Below are positions 32,269-41,108 of a stretch of DNA of 64,000 bases, in pieces (position 1 is the first letter of the stretch; each line of letters begins with the position of its first letter). This DNA comes from SZUA-430 sp965227535 (GTDB lineage: Bacteria > Pseudomonadota > Alphaproteobacteria > Micropepsales > Micropepsaceae): contig OZ245761.1 in the NCBI GenBank assembly GCA_965227535.1, positions 434,001 to 498,000 on the forward strand. The letters run 5' to 3'. The notes below the pieces were generated by a model. That model did no database searches. It was not told the DNA's origin and was given only the letters and a program-made list of their open reading frames with translations. Both the position numbers and the translations under genes were made by a program.

Positions 32269-32471
32269 GTCATGGCCGGGCTTGACCCGGCCACCCAGAC
32301 TTTCGCGTGGTAGCGCGATTGAAAATCAGCCTCACCACGAAGGCACCAAGATCACCAAGAGCCACGAAGCCTTCGTGAAACTTCGTGTGCTTTGTGCCTT
32401 CGTGGTGAAAAGAAATATCAACGCGCACTGCCGTGCGCGGACTGGGTGGCCGGGTCGAGCCCGGCCATGAC
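32269..32471. repeat. Long inverted repeat (family B) with nested family C repeat
   Basis: The outer arms (32269-32298 and 32442-32471, each 30 nt, starting GTCATGGCCGGG and ending CCCGGCCATGAC) pair with one mismatch. Between them lies a second imperfect inverted repeat of CACGAAG-type units (32333-32407), related to the element at 5132-5210. The element separates pdhC from the convergent VOC gene and may terminate both. GTCATGGCCGGG-type repeats are common in alphaproteobacteria. Confidence 0.82.
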
Positions 32472-32498
32472 GTCCAGTGTGGTGCGATCGCGTAAAGC

Positions 32499-32885
32499 CT
32501 ACGGTTTGCAGTACACGCAGATCTTATTCCCGGTCGGATCACGCAAATACGCGCCGTAGAACGTCTTCGAATCCGCTGGCCGCGGGCCAGGCGCACCCTC
32601 GTCCTTGCCGCCGTGATTCATGCCGGCCTTATACGCGCCGTCGACTTCCGCTTTCGTCTTCGCCTTGAACGAGATCATGATCCCGTTGCCGGCGTGCGCG
32701 GGTTCGCCGTTCGCGGTCTTCGACACGATGTAGACGTCGTGCCCATCCTGTCCGCGCGCGCCATAGCCGGTCCAACCACCGTCGGTGAATTTGCGTTCGC
32801 AGCCCATCTCCCCGAACAGCGCGTCATAGAATTTCTGCGCCTTCGGCTCGTCCGTCGCGCCGATCGTCACGTATCCAATCATCAT
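32499..32885 (-). CDS. VOC/glyoxalase-family protein
   Basis: The 128-residue protein has the vicinal oxygen chelate layout: MIGYVTIGATDEPKAQKFYDALFGEMG in the first half and KTFYGAYLRDPTGNKICVYCKP at the end, where the Asp-Pro-Thr/Asn-Gly pattern is typical of glyoxalase/bleomycin-resistance relatives. It may bind a metal or a small ligand; substrate unknown. It is a single gene between pdhC and lpdA on the opposite strand. The start may be either of two adjacent ATG codons. Confidence 0.85.
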   Translation of the reverse strand: MMIGYVTIGATDEPKAQKFYDALFGEMGCERKFTDGGWTGYGARGQDGHDVYIVSKTANGEPAHAGNGIMISFKAKTKAEVDGAYKAGMNHGGKDEGAPGPRPADSKTFYGAYLRDPTGNKICVYCKP

Positions 32886-33042
32886 GTGTTGTCCCTCTCC
32901 CGTTGCGTGGCGCGGACCTTATCCAAACCGTCGAACAAAGCAAGAACGATTTCGGCTAACCCACAAGGGAGTAGCCCGCCGCCTTGGTTGACACCGCAGG
33001 GCCAAAAGGCGACCCACTGCCACCACCGCAGAGGGGCGAAAA

Positions 33043-34440
<1,398 letters not shown>

Positions 34441-34450
34441 CGAGCGAAGG

Positions 34451-34587
34451 CCCTCATCCGTCACGGCGCTACGCGCCGCGCCACCTTCTCCCCGAGGGAG
34501 AAGGGCTAGAACTATGCTATGTTTCAGTTGCCCTTCTCCCTCTGGGAGAAGGTGGATCGCCGCGGAACGCGGCGAGACGGATGAGGG
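34451..34587. repeat. 137-bp inverted repeat, family D, copy 1
   Basis: Ends CCCTCATCCGTC and GACGGATGAGGG are exact complements; inner arms CCACCTTCTCCC and GGGAGAAGGTGG also pair. The element lies between lpdA and the DUF559 gene. Its right end (ATGAGGG) supplies a GAGGG ribosome-binding-like sequence before the DUF559 GTG. Copies at 34954-35090 (same length) and 40940-41098. Confidence 0.9.
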
Positions 34588-34594
34588 ACATCCA

Positions 34595-34942
34595 GTGGAC
34601 ACAGACCGTGCCCGCAAACTCCGCCGTTCCATGACAGATGCAGAGCGCCGCCTGTGGGCGGGCCTCCGCGACCGCCGACTCGAAGGTCTGAAATTCCGCC
34701 GCCAACAACCGATTGGTTCGTACTACGTCGACTTCTTCTGCTTCGAAGCAACCCTCATCGTCGAAGCCGACGGCAGCCAGCACTGGGACGAAGACGATAA
34801 GTGGTACGACTATCACCGCACCAAATGGCTTGAGAGCGAAGGCTACCGCGTGATCCGCTTCGACAACCGCACGATCCTGAAATACCCGGCCGAGGTCTTT
34901 GCAACAATCGCCGCCGCAGCAAAGGCACGCCTCAAAGACTGA
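34595..34942 (+). CDS. DUF559 (Vsr-like endonuclease fold) protein
   Basis: The 115-residue protein carries the DUF559 core: MTDAERRLWAGLRDRRL, GLKFRRQQPIGSYYVDFFC, LIVEADGSQHWDED, then YRVIRFDNRTIL. The D-x-F...E-x-D pattern resembles the catalytic centre of very-short-patch-repair-like nucleases. Biological role is unknown. The likely start is the GTG at 34595 with GAGGGA upstream from the adjacent repeat. The gene is bracketed by two 137-bp copies of the same inverted repeat, only 7 and 11 nt away, and lies between lpdA and an HxlR gene. Confidence 0.82.
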   Translation: MDTDRARKLRRSMTDAERRLWAGLRDRRLEGLKFRRQQPIGSYYVDFFCFEATLIVEADGSQHWDEDDKWYDYHRTKWLESEGYRVIRFDNRTILKYPAEVFATIAAAAKARLKD

Positions 34943-34953
34943 GCGCGCGAAGG

Positions 34954-35090
34954 CCCTCATCCGTCACGCCGCTACGCGGCGCGCCACCTTCTCCCCGAGG
35001 GAGAAGGGCAACATCAGTTTTCAGTGAGCTTTACCCTTCTCCCTTTGGGAGAAGGTGGATCGCCGCCAACGGCGGCGAGACGGATGAGGG
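34954..35090. repeat. 137-bp inverted repeat, family D, copy 2
   Basis: Same outer ends (CCCTCATCCGTC/GACGGATGAGGG) and inner arms as copy 1, with the same overall length. It starts 11 nt after the DUF559 stop and ends 18 nt before the convergent HxlR stop codon. Confidence 0.9.
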
Positions 35091-35108
35091 ACGACGCGCG
35101 CACCAACG

Positions 35109-35522
35109 CTAAGCCGCGCTCTCCCCACGCACATTCTCCGCATCATACACTTGCTGCGCCTCATGAATGCGCATGCGATGTTCGATCGCCCATTGGGCCA
35201 GCGCATTCACCGGCACCAGCAGCGTGCGACCCAACTCCGTCAGCTCGTATTCCACCTTGGGCGGGATCGTCGCTTCCACCGTGCGTGTGACCAACCCATC
35301 GCGCTCCAACCCGCGCAACGTCAGCGTCAGCATCCGCTGCGAAATGCCTTCCGTCGCACGCCGCAGTTCGCCGAAGCGCTTCGGCCCCTCACCCAGCATG
35401 CTGACCACCAACACGCTCCACTTATCGCCGACGCGGTTCAGCACCTCGCGCACGGCGGGACACGCGTTCGCGTCGTGTCCGGGCGGCACGGCGGTGGTTC
35501 TCTCGGTGTGACTGGGTGACAT
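35109..35522 (-). CDS. HxlR-family transcriptional regulator
   Basis: The 137-residue protein is a winged-helix regulator of the HxlR type: CPAVREVLNRVGDKWSVLVVSMLGEGPKRFGELRRATEGISQRMLTLTLRGLERDGLVTR. Regulators of this type respond to redox or electrophile signals and often control an adjacent oxidoreductase. ATG 35522 has only a weak ribosome-binding site. It is divergent from the nitroreductase gene 117 nt away and probably represses both; a GGTTA-N7-TAACC site lies between. Confidence 0.9.
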   Translation of the reverse strand: MSPSHTERTTAVPPGHDANACPAVREVLNRVGDKWSVLVVSMLGEGPKRFGELRRATEGISQRMLTLTLRGLERDGLVTRTVEATIPPKVEYELTELGRTLLVPVNALAQWAIEHRMRIHEAQQVYDAENVRGESAA

Positions 35523-35567
35523 GAATGTGCCGTCTTGCTGGGTTCGACGAGGTTCCAATATAGGGGT

Positions 35568-35584
35568 GGTTACAGAAAATAACC
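35568..35584. promoter_or_regulatory. Candidate HxlR operator
   Basis: GGTTA-N7-TAACC forms a 5-bp inverted repeat between the divergent HxlR and nitroreductase genes. It is the best symmetric sequence in the interval; no experimental support. Confidence 0.45.
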
Positions 35585-35638
35585 AGGGATCGATCCAGAA
35601 CCACGGTTACCGATCGTCCCTACCCAAGGAGCCTGCAA

Positions 35639-36256
35639 ATGCCCCACACCGCCACCCTCCCAGCCAAAGCAAAGCCGCTCGCAAAGGACGCCGTAAACCA
35701 GCTCTTCCTCGAAGCCCGCACCCACGCCGCCTGGCGCCCCGAGCCCATCCCGCGCGCCACGCTGGAAGAACTCTACCGCCTGACCCGCATGGCCCCGACC
35801 AGCGCCAACGCCTCGCCCGCGCGCTTCGTCTTCCTGGAAAGCAAAGAGGCGACCGAACGCCTTATCCCGACGCTCGCGCCGCAGAACGTCGAAAAAACCC
35901 GCGCCGCGCCCGTGACGGTTCTCATCGCCTGGGACACGGAATTCCACGAACAGCTGCCGAAGCTGATGCCCTACGCCAACTTCCGCGACTATTTCCACGG
36001 CAACGACGCGCTGATCCACGAGACCGCCTTCCGCAACTCGTCGCTGCAAGGCGCGTACCTGATCATCGCCGCCCGCGCGTTGGGCCTCGACGTCGGCGCG
36101 ATGTCCGGCTTCGACGCCGACAAGGTCAACGCCGAATTCTTCCCCGACGGAAAGTGGAAGGTGAACTTCATCGTCAACCTCGGCTACGGCGACCACGAAA
36201 AACTCTTCCCCCGCCAACCGCGCCTCGAATTCGACGAAGCGGCCGTGGTGCTCTAA
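35639..36256 (+). CDS. Nitroreductase-family protein (RutE/HadB-like)
   Basis: The 205-residue flavoprotein resembles the malonic semialdehyde reductase RutE branch: LFLEARTHAAWRPEPIP, LYRLTRMAPTSANASPARFVFL, RNSSLQGAYLIIAARALGLDVGAMSGFD, and a C-terminal FIVNLGYGD. It should use FMN and NAD(P)H; the substrate is unknown because no rut genes are nearby. It is divergent from an HxlR regulator, a pairing typical of inducible oxidoreductases. Confidence 0.9.
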   Translation: MPHTATLPAKAKPLAKDAVNQLFLEARTHAAWRPEPIPRATLEELYRLTRMAPTSANASPARFVFLESKEATERLIPTLAPQNVEKTRAAPVTVLIAWDTEFHEQLPKLMPYANFRDYFHGNDALIHETAFRNSSLQGAYLIIAARALGLDVGAMSGFDADKVNAEFFPDGKWKVNFIVNLGYGDHEKLFPRQPRLEFDEAAVVL

Positions 36257-36342
36257 CCACCGCACACGCATTTGTGAAAACCGAACGGCCCAACGGCTCG
36301 CGCGATCACCGGCGCGGGCCGTTGATTTTGCCGGTCCGATTA

Positions 36343-36356
36343 TGTAAGGCCTTACA
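36343..36356. promoter_or_regulatory. Perfect palindrome, likely MarR-family operator
   Basis: TGTAAGGCCTTACA is a perfect 14-bp palindrome ending 4 nt before the ATG of the MarR gene. It overlaps the only ribosome-binding-like sequence (AAGG). Binding here would block translation initiation or transcription of the operon, which is the usual autorepression layout. Confidence 0.65.
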
Positions 36357-36360
36357 CATT

Positions 36361-36891
36361 ATGCGCGACTACGTCATCGATAAGGGATCGGCCGCCTTCG
36401 GAACGCGCCTACGGCGTCTGTCCGAACGGATGGACCGCGACGTGCGCGAACTCTATCGCCTCAACGACGTCGACTTCGAGCCCAGTTGGTTTCCTGTTTT
36501 CGTCGCTCTGTCGGACTTAGGGCCGATGAGCGTCGGCGACCTCGCCACCCGCATGCGCATCACCCACGCGGCCGTCAGCCAGATCCGCGCAAAGTTGCTG
36601 AAGGCAGGCCTCGTGCGCGTCCGCGCCGATGCGGCCGACCAACGCCGCCAGATGCTGCAGCTGACCGAGAAGGGCAGGGCGCTCGTCAACCGCCTGCGCC
36701 CGCTTTGGGCCACGATCACGCAAGCGACCGAACAACTCTGCCGCGAAAGCGCACCGCGACTGTTGGCGCAACTCACCGCCATCGACACCGCGCTCGACCA
36801 GCGCTCGCTGCTCGACCGCGTCACCGACATCACTGCGCGAAAGCAAGGACCGCCTCGCGCCAAGAAGGAAAAAGCTTATGCTTCGTCTTAG
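36361..36891 (+). CDS. MarR-family transcriptional regulator
   Basis: The 176-residue protein has the MarR winged-helix core at about residues 45-115: WFPVFVALSDLGPMSVGDLATRMRITHAAVSQIRAKL, LVRVRADAADQRRQMLQLTEKG. A Lys-rich tail (ARKQGPPRAKKEKA) follows. The start is within a palindrome-flanked region that probably binds the protein itself. It overlaps the downstream S41 peptidase gene by 14 nt, so it should regulate that gene too. The ligand is unknown. Confidence 0.88.
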   Translation: MRDYVIDKGSAAFGTRLRRLSERMDRDVRELYRLNDVDFEPSWFPVFVALSDLGPMSVGDLATRMRITHAAVSQIRAKLLKAGLVRVRADAADQRRQMLQLTEKGRALVNRLRPLWATITQATEQLCRESAPRLLAQLTAIDTALDQRSLLDRVTDITARKQGPPRAKKEKAYASS

Positions 36892-38179
36892 CCTGATCGC
36901 CGCCGTCGCGTTGGCGCTCGCCGCCTCAGCCATCGCCGCACCGCCGCAGCTCACGCGCGACCAAGCGAACGCGGCCGTGCAGGAGGTCATCCGCCTGGTG
37001 GAAGCGCACTACGTCTTCCCGGAAAAGCGCGCGGCCATCGCCGGCGCACTGAAGAAATCGCGCGACACCGGCCGCTACGACGTGACGACACCGCAAGACC
37101 TCGCCGAGCGTGTCACAGAAGACCTGTTCGCCGCCAGCAACGACGGTCACCTGAATTTCAAGTTCGATCCCGATCAATTCCAAGACATCCAGCGACCACG
37201 CCGCGGCCCGGAGCCGTCACCGTTCTCCGCCGAGAACCAGCGCCGCCGCAACGACGGCTACGAGGAAATGCGCGTGCTGCCGGGCAACGTGCGCTACGTG
37301 CGCATCACCGCGTTCATGTGGTCCGACCAAACCCCGCGCATCATCGACGCCGCCGCACGCTTCCTCGCCGACGGCGACGCCATCATCATCGACCTCCGGG
37401 GAAACGGGGGCGGCCATGCCGAGGCGGTTCAACGGATCATCAGCTACTTCTTCCCGCGCGGCGGCCAGGAGCTGATCCGCTTCCACGACGGCCTCAGCGG
37501 CGAAACGCGCGTCAATCGCGTACTCACCGATTTGCCCAGCCCGCGCCTCGCCGGCAAACCGCTCTACGTCCTCATCGACGGCGGCGCCGCCTCGGCCGCC
37601 GAGGAATTCGCCTATCACATCCAGCAGTTCAAACTCGGCACGCTCGTCGGAAAGACGACGGCCGGCGGCGCGAACAACAACCAGCTCTATCCCGTACCGC
37701 CGTTCTTCGTTGCCAGCATCTCCGTCGGCCGTCCGGAGCATCCCGTCAGCCGCACGAATTGGGAAGGCAAGGGCGTCGCACCCGCCGTCGAGACGCCGTC
37801 GCCCGCCGCCCTCGATCAAGCGCATATGCTGGCGCTGCAAACGCTTGCCGACCGCGCGAGCCCGCAGAACCGCCGCGACTACGAGTGGGACATCGCGGGC
37901 CTGCAGGCAAAGCTGCGCCCGGTCCCGATGCCGCCGGCCGCACTCGACGCCTACGTCGGCACCTACGGCATCCGCCGCATCTGGCGCGAAGGCACAACGC
38001 TGATGTTCCAACGCGAGCAACGTGACCCCACGGTGATGATCCCGATGGGCAACGATCTTTTCGGCCTCGCCAATTCGCCCAACGTGCGCGTTCGATTTCG
38101 CCGCGCAGGCGGCCGAGTCATCGGCTTCGACCAAATCACCAAGGACGGGATTCTGGGTTCAAGCGATCGAATGGGCTGA
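36878..38179 (+). CDS. Secreted S41-family serine peptidase
   Basis: The 433-residue protein has a signal peptide (LSLIAAVALALAASAIAAPP). The N-terminal helical part is followed by the S41 core: YVRITAFMWSD, IDLRGNGGG, LYVLIDGGAASAAEEFAYHIQ (nucleophile Ser 239), GKTTAGGANN, then GKGVAPAVET, as in C-terminal processing peptidases of the IRBP-like branch. No PDZ domain is visible. The C-terminal ~90 residues resemble a small beta domain found in such proteins. It overlaps the MarR gene. Substrate unknown. Confidence 0.9.
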   Translation: MLRLSLIAAVALALAASAIAAPPQLTRDQANAAVQEVIRLVEAHYVFPEKRAAIAGALKKSRDTGRYDVTTPQDLAERVTEDLFAASNDGHLNFKFDPDQFQDIQRPRRGPEPSPFSAENQRRRNDGYEEMRVLPGNVRYVRITAFMWSDQTPRIIDAAARFLADGDAIIIDLRGNGGGHAEAVQRIISYFFPRGGQELIRFHDGLSGETRVNRVLTDLPSPRLAGKPLYVLIDGGAASAAEEFAYHIQQFKLGTLVGKTTAGGANNNQLYPVPPFFVASISVGRPEHPVSRTNWEGKGVAPAVETPSPAALDQAHMLALQTLADRASPQNRRDYEWDIAGLQAKLRPVPMPPAALDAYVGTYGIRRIWREGTTLMFQREQRDPTVMIPMGNDLFGLANSPNVRVRFRRAGGRVIGFDQITKDGILGSSDRMG

Positions 38180-38185
38180 CGCGCC

Positions 38186-38713
38186 CTATTCGCGCGCGCG
38201 TTCAATTGCCGCCGTGATCAGCGCGCCGGCTTCCGTAGGGTCCAACCAGCGGACGATTGTCACCCACTTGCCCTTCTCCAGATCCTTGTAGTGCTGGAAA
38301 AAGTGCGCGATCTGCTCGGTGAGGATCGGCGGCAGATCCTTGTACGACGCGACGCCGCTGTAGAACGGGTGCAGCTTGTCGACCGGCACGGCGACGATCT
38401 TCTCGTCCGGCCCCGCTTCGTCCTGCATCAAGATCGCGCCGATCGGTCGGCACCTGATCACGGCCCCCGGCACAACAGGGACCTGTCCGACGACGAGCAC
38501 GTCGCACGGATCGCCGTCGCCCGACAGCGTGTTCGGGATGAACCCGTAATTCCCGGGGTAGAACATCGCCGTATGCAGAAACCGGTCGACGAACATCGCG
38601 CCCGACGCTTTGTCGAGCTCGTACTTCACCGGCTCGCCGCCTTGCGGAATCTCGATGACGACGTTGATGTCGTGGGGCGGGTTGTGCCCTGCCGAAATTT
38701 TGCTGATATCCAT
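38186..38713 (-). CDS. ppa: Inorganic pyrophosphatase
   Basis: The 175-residue family I enzyme has the signature DGDPCDVLVVG with its metal-binding Asp residues, preceded by EIPQGGEPVKYELDK, FVDRFLHTAMFYPGNYGFIPNT and followed by DEKIVAVP and HFFQHYKDLEKGKWV. It hydrolyses pyrophosphate and pulls biosynthetic reactions forward. The ATG at 38713 is favoured because the fold begins MDISKISAGHNPPHDINVV. It is convergent with the S41 gene, 6 nt apart. Confidence 0.97.
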   Translation of the reverse strand: MDISKISAGHNPPHDINVVIEIPQGGEPVKYELDKASGAMFVDRFLHTAMFYPGNYGFIPNTLSGDGDPCDVLVVGQVPVVPGAVIRCRPIGAILMQDEAGPDEKIVAVPVDKLHPFYSGVASYKDLPPILTEQIAHFFQHYKDLEKGKWVTIVRWLDPTEAGALITAAIERARE

Positions 38714-38835
38714 GCATCGCTCCACGCAAGAGTGCCGCACCATACACGTTGCGCCGTTCTGACGGGAGCCCGGACCTTGTGCGCGCCAACGCCGCCGTCT
38801 ACTGCTCGGCCACCCAAGGGCGAACGAGCGAACGC

Positions 38836-39537
38836 GTGAACAATCACCTCGACGGTCTCAAGACGCGCATCCAGGCACTGCGCGCCAAGACGATCGACAA
38901 CGGCTGCACGGAAGACGAGGCCTTGTCCGCCGCGGCCAAAGTGGCCGAATTGCTCGACCGCTACGACCTATCGCTCAGCGACATCGAACTGCGCGAAGCC
39001 CCGTGCGAACAACGCGCCTATGAAACCAACCGCAAGAAGCGCATCCCGCTCGAGGGCTGCATCGGCGCAATCGCTCACTTCTGCGACTGTCGCGTCTGGC
39101 GCGAAAAGAACGCAGCCGGCGAAGCGCGCTACATCTTCTTCGGCCTGCGCTCCGACATCGAAGTCGCGCACTACCTCGCCGAACTGATCGACGGTGCGGT
39201 GAGAGCCGAACTCGGCCGCTACAAGACGACCGCTGCCTACGCCAAATTCCGTCACAACGAACGCCACCTCGCCAACGCCTCGTTCGCACTGGGCATGGTC
39301 TCCTCCATCGCCGATAAACTGACGGCGATGAAAGAAAAGCGCGACCACGCGAATGAAGAGACAGGCCGCGCCTTGGTCGTCGTCAAGACCGCAATTGTCG
39401 ATACCGAATTCGGCAAACTCGATCTGAACCTGCGATCGCGCCGCGGCTCAAGCCGCATGGTCTCGATGGACGCCTACGACGCCGGCGGTGCAGCAGGCGC
39501 ATCCCTGTCCATCAATCCGGCCATCAAGCGCGCCTAG
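38836..39537 (+). CDS. DUF2786-domain protein
   Basis: From the GTG at 38836 the product has 233 residues. The N-terminal part is a DUF2786 motif (LDGLKTRIQALRAKTIDNGCTEDEALSAAAKVAELLDRYDL), followed by a domain with IAHFCDCRVWRE and FFGLRSDIEVAHYLAELID, usual in longer DUF2786 proteins. Function is unknown; relatives are frequent in phages and chromosomes. The start is uncertain, since a longer reading from 38749 (TTG) is open. Its end shares CTAG with the convergent gene. Confidence 0.75.
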   Translation: MNNHLDGLKTRIQALRAKTIDNGCTEDEALSAAAKVAELLDRYDLSLSDIELREAPCEQRAYETNRKKRIPLEGCIGAIAHFCDCRVWREKNAAGEARYIFFGLRSDIEVAHYLAELIDGAVRAELGRYKTTAAYAKFRHNERHLANASFALGMVSSIADKLTAMKEKRDHANEETGRALVVVKTAIVDTEFGKLDLNLRSRRGSSRMVSMDAYDAGGAAGASLSINPAIKRA

Positions 39538-40166
39538 TTCGTCTGATAGGATCGCTTCGACCGGCCCGCGAGCAGCCGAAGCGCCATCACCGCGAACAAC
39601 ACCCCGACGAACGGCCAATAGTACGTGTCGTACACCGCCCGACGGCCTTCGGAGATGAGAAACACAAACCAAATATAGTACGCGCCGGTCGTGTGCAGCT
39701 TCTGCCACGCCCACGGTCCCAGCAACGCCGCCGTCCAATCGAACGACGTCAACGCCATCAACGCGATGAACACATAAGCCGCGCCGCCGAACACGAACAT
39801 CACGGTCGTCGCGTGCTCGGCGAAAGCAGCCGGATCCATCGTAGCAAAAGCATAGAGCCCAATCGCGTGCAGAAAATGCGAATAGGCGAACGACACGCCG
39901 ATGTACCGCCGGTTCGCGAGCAGCCACCGCGTCAACCCAAACGGCGCCAACCCATGAAGCGAAGACGCCACGAACGCCGTACAGAAGAGTAAGAGCGATG
40001 TCTGCGCCGTGGTCCGCACGGCGACGCGCACACCTTCGATACGAAAATCGTGCTGCGCCGCCAAGACGAGACACATGGCGGTCAGCGCCAGGGCGATAAG
40101 GCCGAACAACGGCCACCCGCCGAACATGGTCGGCCGCGCCGCACCGATGGATTGAACATTCGCCAT
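39534..40166 (-). CDS. Ferric reductase-like transmembrane protein (MsrQ-like)
   Basis: The 210-residue protein has six helices. Conserved histidines in helices (SSLHGLAPFGLTRWLL, YSHFLHAIGLYAF, WQKLHTTGAYYIWFVFL) should hold heme b, as in MsrQ/YedZ and other ferric-reductase-like domains. It could pass electrons from the quinone pool to a periplasmic partner, but no msrP is in view. ATG 40166 has a GGAG site. It is divergent from a TetR gene, which probably controls it. Confidence 0.82.
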   Translation of the reverse strand: MANVQSIGAARPTMFGGWPLFGLIALALTAMCLVLAAQHDFRIEGVRVAVRTTAQTSLLLFCTAFVASSLHGLAPFGLTRWLLANRRYIGVSFAYSHFLHAIGLYAFATMDPAAFAEHATTVMFVFGGAAYVFIALMALTSFDWTAALLGPWAWQKLHTTGAYYIWFVFLISEGRRAVYDTYYWPFVGVLFAVMALRLLAGRSKRSYQTN

Positions 40167-40181
40167 CCTGGTTCTCCCTAT

Positions 40182-40200
40182 ATGTAAGCAATGCATACAT
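40182..40200. promoter_or_regulatory. Candidate TetR operator
   Basis: The imperfect palindrome ATGTAAGCAATGCATACAT (19 bp, three mismatching symmetric positions) lies between the divergent MsrQ-like and TetR genes, 16 nt upstream of the former. The site is AT-rich compared with its surroundings, as expected of a regulator-binding promoter region. Confidence 0.55.
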
Positions 40201-40271
40201 GAGGGCAGGGAAAAAGTAATCGCTGATCACATAAGATGACGCCAACGTGATCGCCGTGCTAAGGCCTCCCC

Positions 40272-40937
40272 ATGACCGCAACGCCCCGCCGCACGCCAAA
40301 ACCCCGCCCGCGCAAGGTCGCCGCGCCGCGCGACAGCTACCACCACGGCAACCTGCGCAACGCACTGATGACCGCGACGCTTGAGCTCCTGGAAGAGGGC
40401 GGCCCCGACGCCGTTTCGGTGCGCGAGGCGGCCAAGCGGGCAGGGGTCTCCGCCGGCGCCCCCTTCCGTCATTTTCCCACGCGCACGGCGCTGATGACGG
40501 CGGTCGCAGAAGAAGCAACCACACGCCTCAAAACCGAAATCGCAAGCGCGGTCGCCGCCGTCGCCAAAGCCGACCCGCTCACCCGCTTCCGCGCCTTCGG
40601 CACCGGCTACTTCCGGTGGGTCAACCGCAACAAGGCGATGTTCCTGGTCGTCTCGACCCGCAGCCTTATCGACTACGACGCCTCGGAAACCCTAGGCCCC
40701 GACAACGACGACCTCCGCGCTCAGATGGACGCGCTGCTGCAAGAAGCTGCCGACAAAGGCCTGCTGCGAAAGCCTGCCGTGAGCGCACCGGTGAAACTAG
40801 CTGCCCGCGCCCTGATCTACGGCCTCGCACGCATGCTGATCGACGGCCACCTGCGCGACTGGAAGAAACCTACTGAGAAGCCAGAGGTCGCGATGGGCAC
40901 GGCGCTCGACCTCTTCATCGACAGCCTGCGAGCATAG
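40272..40937 (+). CDS. TetR-family transcriptional regulator
   Basis: The 221-residue protein has an N-terminal Arg/Pro-rich lead, then the TetR helix-turn-helix (YHHGNLRNALMTATLELLEEGGPDAVSVREAAKRAGVSAGAPFRHFPTRTALM) at about residues 22-75. The C-terminal ligand domain resembles TetR_C_33 proteins. It is divergent from the MsrQ-like gene and probably regulates it. The inducing ligand is unknown. A family D inverted repeat follows the stop. Confidence 0.92.
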   Translation: MTATPRRTPKPRPRKVAAPRDSYHHGNLRNALMTATLELLEEGGPDAVSVREAAKRAGVSAGAPFRHFPTRTALMTAVAEEATTRLKTEIASAVAAVAKADPLTRFRAFGTGYFRWVNRNKAMFLVVSTRSLIDYDASETLGPDNDDLRAQMDALLQEAADKGLLRKPAVSAPVKLAARALIYGLARMLIDGHLRDWKKPTEKPEVAMGTALDLFIDSLRA

Positions 40938-40939
40938 GC

Positions 40940-41098
40940 GCAGCGTCGGCCCTCATCCGTCTCGCCGCCTGACGGCGTCGATCCACCTTCTCCCCGAGGG
41001 AGAAGGGCAAAGCAGTTCCAAAGTAAAGTCTAGTCCTTCTCCCTCGGGGAGAAGGTGGCGGGCCGCGCAGCGGCACGACGGATGAGGGCCGACGCTGC
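40940..41098. repeat. Inverted repeat, family D, copy 3
   Basis: Same ends (CCCTCATCCGTC/GACGGATGAGGG) and inner CCACCTTCTCCC/GGGAGAAGGTGG arms as copies 1 and 2. Pairing extends outward through GCAGCGTCGG/CCGACGCTGC. It fills the gap between the convergent TetR and acyl-ACP synthetase stops and may work as a bidirectional terminator. Confidence 0.9.
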
Positions 41099-41108
41099 CC
41101 GAGCGCCC

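Noticed and set aside
35521..36891. Single long plus-strand frame running through the nitroreductase region into marR
   Set aside because: Its first part is out of frame with the clear nitroreductase, and the MarR fold begins at the ATG at 36361, so the extension is readthrough of an open but unused frame.
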